From NCBI GenBank assembly GCA_011388305.1, contig DSAF01000137.1:1-36803 (forward strand): 36,803 nt of DNA, written 5' to 3'. Every line of letters begins with the position of its first letter. Positions within the stretch are counted from its first letter, which is position 1. The notes under the pieces were generated by a model. That model worked only from the letters and a program-made list of their open reading frames with translations, had not been told where the DNA came from and did no database searches. Of this stretch, positions 27,401 through 36,240 are shown piece after piece. The position numbers and the translations under genes were made by a program. Source of the DNA: Candidatus Zixiibacteriota bacterium. GTDB taxonomy: Bacteria > UBP14 > UBA6098.

Positions 27401-30400
27401 CGGCAGGCTCGATGACTTCCTCCGGCGATACGGAGAACGCAACCATAGAGCCAGCGGGATGATAGCCTCCGCCGAAGACCGTGCCGTGGTCGCTATTGAC
27501 ATCTACCATATAATGTGTCTCGTAGTTCGCCGACTGAAGTATCGGCGCGTTCATCGTGCAACCGGCGGGATTGCCCGCGCCGGTGTAACTTCCCGCGCCC
27601 CAGCCAGTCCATCCGACGAACACCTGCCGAACGCCGTCGTCATCGATAATCGGGTCAACGACGGAGAATACTCTGTTCGCGCCACGGTCGAACCAGCCCT
27701 CGCCGGTGGCTGGCGATGGGCCGCCATCGACGGTAAGATAGTGTTGCGTTTTCCAGTTCGCAGTTTCGATGACGGGCGAGGTCATCGTTATTGAGCGGGG
27801 ATTCTCCGGGCCGGAATAGCTTCCTTCACCGGTTCCGCTCCATCCGGTGAAAACAAATCGCGTTCCGTCGATTGTGACGGTCTCAGGCTCGACGGAGAAG
27901 GTGGCGAGTTCTCCGGCGTCGAACCATCCGCCACCCTCGGGAAGGCCGTGGGGGCTGACGACGTCGAGACGATACTGCAACTGCCAAAGCGCCGTGATTT
28001 CCTCGGGCGAAGTGAGCATGAAGCTGTGCGGATTGTCCGCGATTATGTCGCCATCGATTTCCCATCCGGCGAATCTCCAGCGGATGCCCTCCGCCGAGTC
28101 GATTGTCGCCTCGACGGATATTTCCACGGTCGAACCGGCGGTGTGCCAACCCTCGCCGAGGGGCGTTCCGCGCGGAGAGTCTATCGTGACGAGATGCTCG
28201 GTCCGCCAGACAGCGGTTTGCGTGTTGGGCGTTGTCACATTCCAAGTGGCAGGGTTATTAGTGCCGGAATATGCGCCAGTCCATGAAGTAAATGCATAGC
28301 GCGAGCCTTCCGCGAATTCCACGAAGGGATCAACGACGGAGAATTCCGCCGGTGTCCCGTGGGGATACCAGCCCTCGCCGGTGGTCGCCGAGTGGACGCC
28401 GTTCACCGTGAGATAATGCCTTCGCGTGTATGTCGCCGTCTCGGTAATCGGCGCGTTCATCGCGGCGGTCGCGGGGTTGTCCGCGCCGGTGTATGAGCCG
28501 TCGCCCTCGCCAACCCATCCGGCGAATGTCCATTCCGTTCCGCCGGAGACCACCGTCTCGTTGGCGATGCCGAACTCGGCATCCGCGCCCTCGGGGTAGA
28601 AACCTTCGCCGAAAGGCTCACCGTGCAGGGCGATTACCGTGAGTTTATGCTCGGTTTCGTAATGCGCGGTGAAAGTCGTATCGGTGAGCGGCGCGACACT
28701 GTGGAAAAGCGCTCCGCCATCCGACCAGTTGCGCCAAGCCAGACGGGTGCCGCCGTATCCAATCGTCTCGAATGTGCCGATGGAATGCGATTCTCCGGCC
28801 ATCCATGTCGCCTCATAAGGCGATGCCTGTTGGACTCCATCGACCAGAACGCGGGCGTCTTCGGCGGTGTAGTCCGTTTGGACGGTGACTTCGATTGGCG
28901 CGCTGATGATGAGAGTTCCCGGATGCGTGTTCGCGCCGGACACATCCGAGGAGAAGTTTTGAAGTAAGATTGTATCCACCGCCGCGGTAGTCTCGGTCGA
29001 AACGAAGCGCGCGACGCAGAGCACCACCGGTGGATAAACAAGGCTCGGGCTACGGTTGCCATAAACAATAAATGTGCTATCATCAAGAACGATATGAGTC
29101 AATGTGCTCCATGCTATGTCCGGCCCTGCCGAGAGCGAGACGAAATCGACAAGCCTATGCGGGAAACGGACTTCGAACTGCATTGTCATCATCGTGAGAG
29201 CGAAGGGGTTATAGAGTGTAATCGGCACGTCGAACACCTCGCCAGCATCTACGAACATCGTCTCCGGCGGCGAGACCTCGAAAGCGGAGTAGTGCGCGAT
29301 GAGGCTCAAAGAAGTATCGACATGAACCAGCGTGTTGTTCGAGAATTCGTCGTCGAAAGTGCCGCCGCTCCAATGGGAGAAAGATAGCCTGCTACTTCCG
29401 GAAGTAACCAACGACTGTGCATATATTTCTTGCCAAGTATTCTTGGGATGCCATCCCTCGCCCTCGAATTCGGGCAACCCGTAAGCGCCGTTGTCGGTGA
29501 TGTCCACGTAAAAGCGAAGCTCCCAGCTCGCGCGCTGGACTATCGGTGAGTTCATTTGGCATGTCGCGGGATTGTCCGCGCCGTTATAGGCGCCGTCGCC
29601 AATGCCCGCCCAGCCGTTGAACCACCATGCTTTGCCGTCGATGACGACTACGCTCTCCGGCTCGATGTGGAACTCGGCGAATTCGCCGGCATCATACCAA
29701 CCCGCGCCGAAAGCCGTGCCGTGGGCGCCTGCATCGACGGTCAGGTAGTATTGAAGTGACCATTGTGCCGTCTGTGTTATCGGCTCGTTGACTGTGCAGA
29801 AGGCCGCGGAGTCGCCGCCCGTGTATGCCTCGTCGCCCTCGCCGCCCCAACCGTCGAAAACCCAGCGGATGCCCGCCGTGGAGTCGATGATTGTGGGCGA
29901 AATCGAGAACCATGCGGTGTCGCCTTCGTCATACCAGCCGCCGCCGGTAATAGTTCCCCTGCCGCCATCGAAGACCATGACCATGTGTTGTGTGTGCCAA
30001 AGCGCGGTCTGCGTGACCGGAGACAGCGGGTGGAGCCAAAGCGAGTCCTCTTCGCCGGTGTATGAGCCTTCGCCGATGCCCTCCCAGCCCGTGAAGACGA
30101 ACCTCGATGACCCCTCGACGACCTCCGTCGGGCGAATTTTGAGAACAATCGAGTCGCCGCGGGCGCACCAGCCGTCGGTTTCGGGAGTGCCGTGCGCGCT
30201 CTCCACGCGGACGCGGTAGAGCGTATCCCATTGCGCTATAATATCTTTCGGCGAATCAACGAGAATCGAGCATGGATTGGCCGCGCCGGTGTAATCGCCG
30301 CTCCAACCGGTGAAGATGTAGATAATCGAGTCGCCCAGCGCGATGGAATCCGGCGCAACCGCTACGAATGTGCTGTCGCCTTCATCGAACCAGCCGTCGC

Positions 30401-33400
30401 CGGAGACTGTCCCGTGCGCGGTTTCTGCCGTCACGCGATGTTGCAGAACATAGAGCGCGGTGATTGTCGTGTCGGTGGTCGGGCGAATCTCGCGCCCGCG
30501 TTCGGGGCTGTCCTCCCAAGTGTCCCAGCGATGGCGGCTCCCCTCCCCCTCCGGCACGAACTCCGGCGCAACCGCGAAGTGCGGGCTTGATATGACCACC
30601 GGAATCGTCGTGCCGACGGGATAAGTTACATCGTCGAGATATATGCTGTCCGCGGTGGGGCTGGCGAGAGTCAAATCGACCAAGTCCGAAACGATGACAG
30701 CCCTGTTGCCGCCCAGAAGGCCGAACTCCGGCGAGTTCACGCGGACGATGTTCAGCTCGAATGGTGCGGTTCCGCCCGATGTTGCCTGCATATTCACGCA
30801 GAACAAATCGACGAAGTCCGAGACCACGAACGGCTCGGCGCGATATGCTTGAATATCCACGCGGATAACGCCGCCGCCGAGGTTCGTCGCCGTTGCGCTA
30901 AGGTAATCCCACGCGATTCCGCAGGCAGATATTTCGTCGAATGCGAGAATTCCGCCGCCGAAAGTAATCGACATATCGAGAGTGTCCAAGTCGATGGGCG
31001 CGCCGGAGATTGCTTGAACAGCAACGCTCGCGACCTCACCGACCGATGTCCAGACGGAGTCCGTCGCGCCGATTGCGGCCTCCGAATAAACTGCCGTCGC
31101 GACGAGAGCGGAGTTCACGAGCACAGTCGTGGCAGGCTCTGTGGAGTCGGCGAAAGTGCCGCCGGTCCAGTGGCTGAAAATCTTTGGGTTCAAAGACCTC
31201 GCGGGGTCTGTCACAATCGGCGATGTCGAAATCTCCGTCCATGTTCCGTGCGGGAACCAGCCCTCGCCAGTCATGGCGGGCACTGCCGAGCCTGTGCCGA
31301 CGAAGTCGAGGCCGAGATAGTGCGACTCTTGCCAGTTCGCCGTCTCGCGAATCGGCGCGTTCATGACCACCGACGCGGGGTTCGCCGCGCCGGAATACGC
31401 GCCCGCGCCATCGCCGGCCCACGACTGGAAGACGAATTTGTCGCCGCCGACAATAAGCGATTCCGGCGTCACGGAGAAGTGCGCCGTCGCGCCCTCGGGA
31501 TACCAGCCCGAGCCGGAGACCGCGCCGCGCAGGGAGACAACCTCGAGCCTGAAACGGTTCTGGTGATTTGCGGTGAAAACCGTGTCCGTCGTCGGGCGGA
31601 CATAGTGCGAGCGAAGCCCGTCATCGCTCCACGAGGCGAAGTATTTGCGATGCCCGGGCGAAACGGCCTGGAACTCCTGCACCGCGATGAGATGTTCGCT
31701 TCCGGCCGGCCACTCAGCCATGAACGGCGAATCTCGAAGGACGCCGTCAACAAGGACTTTTCCGCCGAAATCGGTGCGAACGACGACGGAAATCGTTTCC
31801 GTGACGCGAAGGACGCCATCGAGGGCGACCGCGCCGAAGAGGTCGAATCGCGGCGAGTGGAAGTCCAGCTCGTGAAGGCCCGAAGTCGCTGATACATAGA
31901 GGATTAGCTTGAGAAGAGTGTCGCCGTCGGCAATTGAAAATTCGGTTGCGTTGCGCGCGAAAACCGTTGCGGTAAAACCGTCGTCGCTGATATCAAGCTC
32001 GTCCCAAGCGAAATCCGCGGGGACGACGCTATTAGGCGCGATTCCCGCCGGAAAATCGAAGTCCCAGCCGATACTGTCCGCCGTTCTGCCCTCGCCATGG
32101 AAGATAACCGGCACGGCGATGAACGCCTCCGGTTCCGCCAAAGTGACGGCGGGCGGCCCGAACAGCGAGTTCCCCGTTTCAAGGGAATACACCGCCGTGA
32201 GCGCCGTCGGCCGCTCGACGAGCACAGTCGTAGTGTGGGAGAGGCGGTCAGCGATTGGCGCGTCGCCGCTCCAATAAAGGAAATAGTATGTGTCGCCGCC
32301 GTCATCGACAAACTCATCGGCCTCGATTGTCGTCCAAACGCCCTCGGCGAACCAGCCTTCGCCATCGAGCGCCGGGATGGCGGGCGTTCCGGAGTGCGCA
32401 AGCGTCAACTCGTGGAATGCGCTCCACTGCGCCGTCTCGACGCAAGACTCGTAAATCGTCATCGTCGCCTCGCGCAGAGGCCCGCTGTATGCGTCATCGC
32501 CCTCGCCAAGCCAGCCGTCGAAGAGGTAGTAAGAACCCTCATAATGCACCGAGTCCGGTGAGACATCGAAAGGCACGACCGTGCCGGATGCATACCAGCC
32601 ATCGCCGGTTGTAATTCCATGCTCTGAAATGACATGGAGTCGATAATCTATGTCGAAGTCTGCGGTGAATGTCGTATCAGTAAGCGGAGCAACAGCATGA
32701 ACTATCGCGCCGCCATCCGACCACTCGTCGAAAGTCATGCGGACGCCCGCCGATGGATACTGCGGTGAAGGCACGCCGATAGCCCGCTCCTCGCCGCGAT
32801 GCCACAGCGCTTCATAGGACGCGGAGTGTAGAACACCGCCCACAGTGACGTTGCCGAGAAGCGGCGTTGTCGTGACGGTGACAGAGACGCGCCCGAGGAT
32901 GTTCACCCAGCCGGAGTCGGGGCTTGCCGTCTCGATGTCGTGGCCGCAATCTCCGGCGATAACTTGCGAGACGCCGTCCGCGCCGGCACGGACGTTGAAG
33001 TGAAGGTTCGCCAGAATTTCCCCCGAATCTACCGACAGCGGCGAAGGAGATTCGGCATAAGTGTATATCTGCCCGGAACTTCCGGATGAGAGGTTCGTGC
33101 CGGTAAGTGTCGGCCATGCCAAGTCCCCGACTGTGATTCCGGAATATGAGAGCTGAGTATTGTCGAAATAGAAGTTGAGCGAAATCGTCGAGAGAACCAC
33201 GGCCGTAGGGATGTCGAGAGCCACGGGAATGGTGATGCTTCCCGAGGGCACGCCTAAAGTCGTCTCCGGCACTGCAAGTTCGAACGCGAAAGGCTCGTCG
33301 GCGTAAATCGCGATAATCGTGTCCGGCGAAGTGACGAAGGCCTCCGTTGAGTGCGAGAACCTGTCGGCAATAATGCCACCCGACCACCACGCGAAGAACT

Positions 33401-35861
33401 TGGTTTCCGCGCCGTCGGCGACGGTGGCGTCGGTCTCGATGGCAGTCCACTCGGAGTCGTCCTGCCAACCCTCGCCGGTCATGGCCGGGACGCCCGCGCC
33501 CGTGCCCGTGAATTCCAGCTCGAGCCAGTGTTGCGCCTGCCAAACCGCCGTCTCCACGATGGGCGTCATCATGACGCAGGTCGCGGGGTTGTCCGTGCCG
33601 GTGTATGAGTCATCGCCGGTGCCCTCCCAGCGGACGAAAATGTCCCGCGAAAGCCCGTCGGTGATAACCTCCGGATCGACGGAGAACTCGCGCTCCTCGC
33701 CGCGCTCAAACCAGCCACTACCCTCGGTCGTGCCAAATGGCGAAACGACATCGAGATAGAGTAGCGTATCGAAAAGCGCCGTGAAAGTGCTGTCGGAAAT
33801 CGGCTGAACATTGTGGAATCTCGCGCCGCCGTCCGACCAGCCGACAAAGCGCGCCATCTCGCCCTCGCCAAGCGGATTGAGCGAATCGACGCCAATCTCG
33901 CGAACCTCCGCGCCAACCCATGTGTCGGAATATGGCGCGGGGAAAGGCGTGCCGTCAATCCAGACGGAGTCGCCGCCATAGTCGGTGGTGACGGTGATGT
34001 CGATTTCCCCCGGAACAATTTGCACCTCGCCGGGATATGTCTCGGCGCGCTCGAAAGCGTATTGGAAATCGCTGAAATCTATATCGACAGTGCCCGTCGC
34101 GTCGATGTTTGCGCGCATGTGATAATAGAAAATCGTGTCCGGCACATCGATGTGCATCACCGAGCCGGGAACATCGCCGAAAACAGAGATAGTCCCCGCT
34201 CCGGGCGTTGCCTCGAGCCGCGACCAAATCACGCTCGAATTTATGAGTCCTAAAAACTCTAACTTGTCGTCGTCATAAGTCATCGTGAAGCGGAAGCTGT
34301 CCGTCGGGAAGGGGATGGTCGCATCGATGAGCGCGGGCAGAAGGAATTCATGCGCCGGCGCGACAATCATGTGATCCTGCGGATAGACCTCCAGTTCAGG
34401 ATCGACAAGATAATTCGCGATAATTGTCCGCGGCATATCGGGATTGACGAACCAAGTTCTTGCGCGCGTGCTGTCACGAAGGTGTCCCGCGGCATCCGAC
34501 CAATGAGTGAAGAAATACCACGCGCCTTCGACGAGTAGCGATTCGGCGGTGATTACCTCCACGGAGTCGTGGACGAACACCCAACCCTCGCCGATTTGCG
34601 CGGGAACGCCCGTGCCGGTGCCGGCGTAGTCCAGCTCGAGCCAATATGCCGTGTCATAAATCGCATGCTGGTGAATCACCTCGCGCATCTGCACCCAAGC
34701 CGTGTCCGAGGAGCCGGTGTATGAGCCGAGGCCTACGCCCTGCCATCCTCGGAAAATATGGCGCGTTCGGGAGAGAGGGCCGGTGAACACCGTATCAGGA
34801 CTGATTTGAATGCGCGCCCATTCGCGCGGATTGAACCAAACGCTGTCCGGATGCACCGGCGACGGAGTGGAATACGCCGGCGCGTGGATTATCAACTGGA
34901 ACATCGTGTCGAAAAAGGCCGTGTAGATCAGCGTGTCCGGCGAAATATGGATTTCGTGGCGCTTGTTGCCGCCGTCAGACCATGAGTGCCACATATGTTT
35001 AATGCCCGGGAACGGGTATTGTATGCTGTCCGTGTCGATAATGTGAAGTTCATCCTCATACCACTCTCCAATATAGGGCGAGTCGGCACGAATCGAGTCG
35101 TCGATAGTGACGATGCCGCCTTCGAAGTCGGTGCGCACGGTGATGTGCGTCGAAGTGTAATATGTCACGCGGATTTTCTGGTTAATCCTCGGCGTAAAGC
35201 GGACGAAGGCCTTGCCCGTCTCGGGAGTAAATTGCGTGACGCGGACACCGATAGCGAACCATCCCTCGCTCAACTGATTGTTGATGTCTGCCAATGCATC
35301 GGCGTTGAGGTGCATGGATACTTCGCCTGTTGCGTTCACGGCTTTTGCACCAAAATAGGTCTTATTCCCAATATCGCCGCCAAGGGCGTCGTTCATGTTG
35401 GTTAAATCCAGAAGGCGCGCCGACGGGGGCGTTGTGTTCGTCAACATGTCCTCGATGGCGATTAAAACCGGGCCGCCCTCGGAGTTATAGACCGAGTCCA
35501 CATCGAGAATGAGGCTGACGTCGTTAATATAGGCCGTGTCGGGAATGTCGTTGATATTGAACTCGAGAATTATTACGCGCTTCTCCGCACTGCCTGACAT
35601 GAGACCACAACCGTCGCGGTCTTCAAAAGCCCAAAGTGTGTCATAAGGCGTTGGAAGTAGCGCAACTGTCCAGCCGCAATACTGCGGAAATCCGCCTATA
35701 TCGTCGCCGAGACACCGCGACCAAGAGCTATAAAGCATTGCGGGGCTTTCGCGAACCGTGACGGGAATGTCGATGGTGATCGGCTCTGTGCCTGCGCCGA
35801 TTGATGTAAGAGCAAACAGGCAAATAGTTGCCAAGACAATAAACGATAACACTTTATGCAT
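24462..35861 (-). CDS. Giant secreted modular repeat protein (3799 aa): cohesin-like segments alternating with InlB-B-like/PEGA-like repeats
   Basis: Signal peptide MHKVLSFIVLATICLFALTSIGAG. Repeated WSDGG..H, SYTGADNP(A)T..M..PI.ETA.W and GEGW motifs (divergent InlB B-repeat type), and six cohesin-like segments of about 130 aa. AGAGG Shine-Dalgarno before the ATG. Confidence 0.88.
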   Translation of the reverse strand: MHKVLSFIVLATICLFALTSIGAGTEPITIDIPVTVRESPAMLYSSWSRCLGDDIGGFPQYCGWTVALLPTPYDTLWAFEDRDGCGLMSGSAEKRVIILEFNINDIPDTAYINDVSLILDVDSVYNSEGGPVLIAIEDMLTNTTPPSARLLDLTNMNDALGGDIGNKTYFGAKAVNATGEVSMHLNADALADINNQLSEGWFAIGVRVTQFTPETGKAFVRFTPRINQKIRVTYYTSTHITVRTDFEGGIVTIDDSIRADSPYIGEWYEDELHIIDTDSIQYPFPGIKHMWHSWSDGGNKRHEIHISPDTLIYTAFFDTMFQLIIHAPAYSTPSPVHPDSVWFNPREWARIQISPDTVFTGPLSRTRHIFRGWQGVGLGSYTGSSDTAWVQMREVIHQHAIYDTAYWLELDYAGTGTGVPAQIGEGWVFVHDSVEVITAESLLVEGAWYFFTHWSDAAGHLRDSTRARTWFVNPDMPRTIIANYLVDPELEVYPQDHMIVAPAHEFLLPALIDATIPFPTDSFRFTMTYDDDKLEFLGLINSSVIWSRLEATPGAGTISVFGDVPGSVMHIDVPDTIFYYHMRANIDATGTVDIDFSDFQYAFERAETYPGEVQIVPGEIDITVTTDYGGDSVWIDGTPFPAPYSDTWVGAEVREIGVDSLNPLGEGEMARFVGWSDGGARFHNVQPISDSTFTALFDTLLYLDVVSPFGTTEGSGWFERGEEREFSVDPEVITDGLSRDIFVRWEGTGDDSYTGTDNPATCVMMTPIVETAVWQAQHWLELEFTGTGAGVPAMTGEGWQDDSEWTAIETDATVADGAETKFFAWWSGGIIADRFSHSTEAFVTSPDTIIAIYADEPFAFELAVPETTLGVPSGSITIPVALDIPTAVVLSTISLNFYFDNTQLSYSGITVGDLAWPTLTGTNLSSGSSGQIYTYAESPSPLSVDSGEILANLHFNVRAGADGVSQVIAGDCGHDIETASPDSGWVNILGRVSVTVTTTPLLGNVTVGGVLHSASYEALWHRGEERAIGVPSPQYPSAGVRMTFDEWSDGGAIVHAVAPLTDTTFTADFDIDYRLHVISEHGITTGDGWYASGTVVPFDVSPDSVHYEGSYYLFDGWLGEGDDAYSGPLREATMTIYESCVETAQWSAFHELTLAHSGTPAIPALDGEGWFAEGVWTTIEADEFVDDGGDTYYFLYWSGDAPIADRLSHTTTVLVERPTALTAVYSLETGNSLFGPPAVTLAEPEAFIAVPVIFHGEGRTADSIGWDFDFPAGIAPNSVVPADFAWDELDISDDGFTATVFARNATEFSIADGDTLLKLILYVSATSGLHELDFHSPRFDLFGAVALDGVLRVTETISVVVRTDFGGKVLVDGVLRDSPFMAEWPAGSEHLIAVQEFQAVSPGHRKYFASWSDDGLRSHYVRPTTDTVFTANHQNRFRLEVVSLRGAVSGSGWYPEGATAHFSVTPESLIVGGDKFVFQSWAGDGAGAYSGAANPASVVMNAPIRETANWQESHYLGLDFVGTGSAVPAMTGEGWFPHGTWTEISTSPIVTDPARSLNPKIFSHWTGGTFADSTEPATTVLVNSALVATAVYSEAAIGATDSVWTSVGEVASVAVQAISGAPIDLDTLDMSITFGGGILAFDEISACGIAWDYLSATATNLGGGVIRVDIQAYRAEPFVVSDFVDLFCVNMQATSGGTAPFELNIVRVNSPEFGLLGGNRAVIVSDLVDLTLASPTADSIYLDDVTYPVGTTIPVVISSPHFAVAPEFVPEGEGSRHRWDTWEDSPERGREIRPTTDTTITALYVLQHRVTAETAHGTVSGDGWFDEGDSTFVAVAPDSIALGDSIIYIFTGWSGDYTGAANPCSILVDSPKDIIAQWDTLYRVRVESAHGTPETDGWCARGDSIVLKIRPTEVVEGSSRFVFTGWEGIGEGSYTGEEDSLWLHPLSPVTQTALWHTQHMVMVFDGGRGTITGGGWYDEGDTAWFSISPTIIDSTAGIRWVFDGWGGEGDEAYTGGDSAAFCTVNEPITQTAQWSLQYYLTVDAGAHGTAFGAGWYDAGEFAEFHIEPESVVVIDGKAWWFNGWAGIGDGAYNGADNPATCQMNSPIVQRASWELRFYVDITDNGAYGLPEFEGEGWHPKNTWQEIYAQSLVTSGSSRLSFSHWSGGTFDDEFSNNTLVHVDTSLSLIAHYSAFEVSPPETMFVDAGEVFDVPITLYNPFALTMMTMQFEVRFPHRLVDFVSLSAGPDIAWSTLTHIVLDDSTFIVYGNRSPSLVYPPVVLCVARFVSTETTAAVDTILLQNFSSDVSGANTHPGTLIISAPIEVTVQTDYTAEDARVLVDGVQQASPYEATWMAGESHSIGTFETIGYGGTRLAWRNWSDGGALFHSVAPLTDTTFTAHYETEHKLTVIALHGEPFGEGFYPEGADAEFGIANETVVSGGTEWTFAGWVGEGDGSYTGADNPATAAMNAPITETATYTRRHYLTVNGVHSATTGEGWYPHGTPAEFSVVDPFVEFAEGSRYAFTSWTGAYSGTNNPATWNVTTPNTQTAVWRTEHLVTIDSPRGTPLGEGWHTAGSTVEISVEATIDSAEGIRWRFAGWEIDGDIIADNPHSFMLTSPEEITALWQLQYRLDVVSPHGLPEGGGWFDAGELATFSVEPETVTIDGTRFVFTGWSGTGEGSYSGPENPRSITMTSPVIETANWKTQHYLTVDGGPSPATGEGWFDRGANRVFSVVDPIIDDDGVRQVFVGWTGWGAGSYTGAGNPAGCTMNAPILQSANYETHYMVDVNSDHGTVFGGGYHPAGSMVAFSVSPEEVIEPAVLYRFDSWQGIGAGSYIGADNPAVAIPAEPIEEIARWDTLYHLDLSAEGCGLADPILIATGFYLQGDVPISAQNPVYDGATRYHFRKWRGDGIADIFSSTTTIAIAEPETAIAEYGTFEVSPIDSVFSSAGATIWIPVILHENLPTVPLDSIGFDFFFDGDMLTFHGLAENPVIDWETTSAEPIARSADTGVRVRAYSLTPIAVAPPDTLIYIGLIVSDGGTYISPTMIDEAVFDIEGSGTVDGVVLRDELVTVTIRNDSYGDSVIVDGTAHPSPFVTTWLPGASHVISAKQRIPLGAGLRARFENWSDGGSRERTVVAVSETTFTANFVQQFAFTVFNSGADSPVPPVGTHWFDAGVTVHAFVENPDPLTSSYCTGYLGTGDLSPGGTADSVSFDITQPTSITWNWGAMVPLVVISEHGAPWPPVGTTWFTPGTTIDATNDSLDIFAPGMAWICASYTGTGSVGSGDGHEASFVIDEASEIEWHFDGPAYKLNLAVDGCGGGAPEVLGTEGYYTDEAEIVVSNRIESGGVAYYFDRWLSIPEGAIFADASDTATTIDMADAPRTAVARFVRGVRIDLFKSPAQDFGGFVVDGVSFDRTSHAEIWVPKCWIGTIASTPADTADGGDSLFVFTSWSDGGAIEHTIGPICENAVFTAFMKKQYRYRFAKDPDWNTFGTLTVGGTVFSGETSASATAWLDSGAVYQISASDIDNIDAGRRFRWTGWSDGGARTHNIGPVAGTDSLTATYQRQFALTVQKNPLQATGWIKFESTYYTDVSEALRWYDIGATANIEVSTPDGRADTLWTFDRWSAGGTEPVLEFSPVDTAELIIAEYLQGIVVLEFSVDTAAWRIGDVGLNETAAMDASEKMTMHNTGSHALVFGLHIANSGPWTAGYGAGANRFALKAKFNNSAIPPTTWGLTADAVLPTIRWATSEVFGSGGWHIESGTSENLWMSWSSPTSSTAYGPQQIGIVITGYISLP

Positions 35862-35912
35862 TTCGAACCTCTGTGTTGAGTTATACTACGAACAAGCTAT
35901 CCTAATTTGTTA

Positions 35913-35941
35913 AATATAGAATTATCTAAGTTTAATAGCAA
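35913..35941 (-). promoter_or_regulatory. Candidate promoter of the giant ORF
   Basis: Minus strand TTGCTA - 17 nt - TATATT, about 50 nt upstream of the ATG. Confidence 0.5.
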
Positions 35942-36028
35942 GCCCTAAAACGCCAATTTTTCAGCCGCATTTCTTCGCGAGGGTATAAACCCATCTCCCT
36001 TTATCACCCAAAAATCTAAAATTTCCAC

Positions 36029-36057
36029 TTGACACTGCCTTTCCCGAGAATTATACT
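36029..36057 (+). promoter_or_regulatory. Sigma70-type promoter of the tRNA gene
   Basis: TTGACA (36029-36034) - 17 nt - TATACT (36052-36057), about 20 nt upstream of the tRNA. Confidence 0.8.
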
Positions 36058-36077
36058 TTGCAAGCGTTTGAAAACAA

Positions 36078-36152
36078 GGCGGTATCGTCTAGGGGTTAGG
36101 ACAGGTGGTTCTCAGCCATCAGACCGGGGTTCGATTCCCCGTACCGCTACCA
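36078..36152 (+). tRNA. tRNA-Glu (anticodon CTC), CCA encoded
   Basis: Cloverleaf can be folded by eye: acceptor GGCGGTA/TACCGCT, anticodon arm GGTGG-TTCTCAG-CCATC, T-arm CGGGG-TTCGATT-CCCCG, 3' ACCA. Confidence 0.95.
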
Positions 36153-36157
36153 ATTTG

Positions 36158-36181
36158 GCGGCCTTCGGCCCGCTTTTTTTT
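36158..36181 (+). terminator. Rho-independent terminator after the tRNA
   Basis: GCGGCC-TTC-GGCCCGC stem (one bulged base) followed by a run of eight or nine T. Confidence 0.75.
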
Positions 36182-36240
36182 CCAATTCATCGTGCAACAA
36201 GTTCCCTTGAATAATCCGCCGATTTGAGTAATTTACCATC

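Noticed and set aside
25209-31892. Long plus-strand ORFs (387, 296, 347 aa) inside the giant gene
   Set aside because: Antisense shadows of the repeat-coding frame. Their periodic similarity derives from the underlying repeats.
24900-35100. Recurring short DNA motifs (e.g. gttgtccgcgccggtgta, gccgccatccgaccag) suggestive of CRISPR or tandem DNA repeats
   Set aside because: They are degenerate, spaced hundreds of bp apart and encode conserved protein motifs (YTGADN, WSDGG), so they are protein repeats.
19659-35861. Dockerin partner for the cohesin-like segments
   Set aside because: Looked for DxDGD/DxNGD-type duplicated calcium loops in the window's ORFs and found none, so a cellulosome-type pairing is not supported locally.
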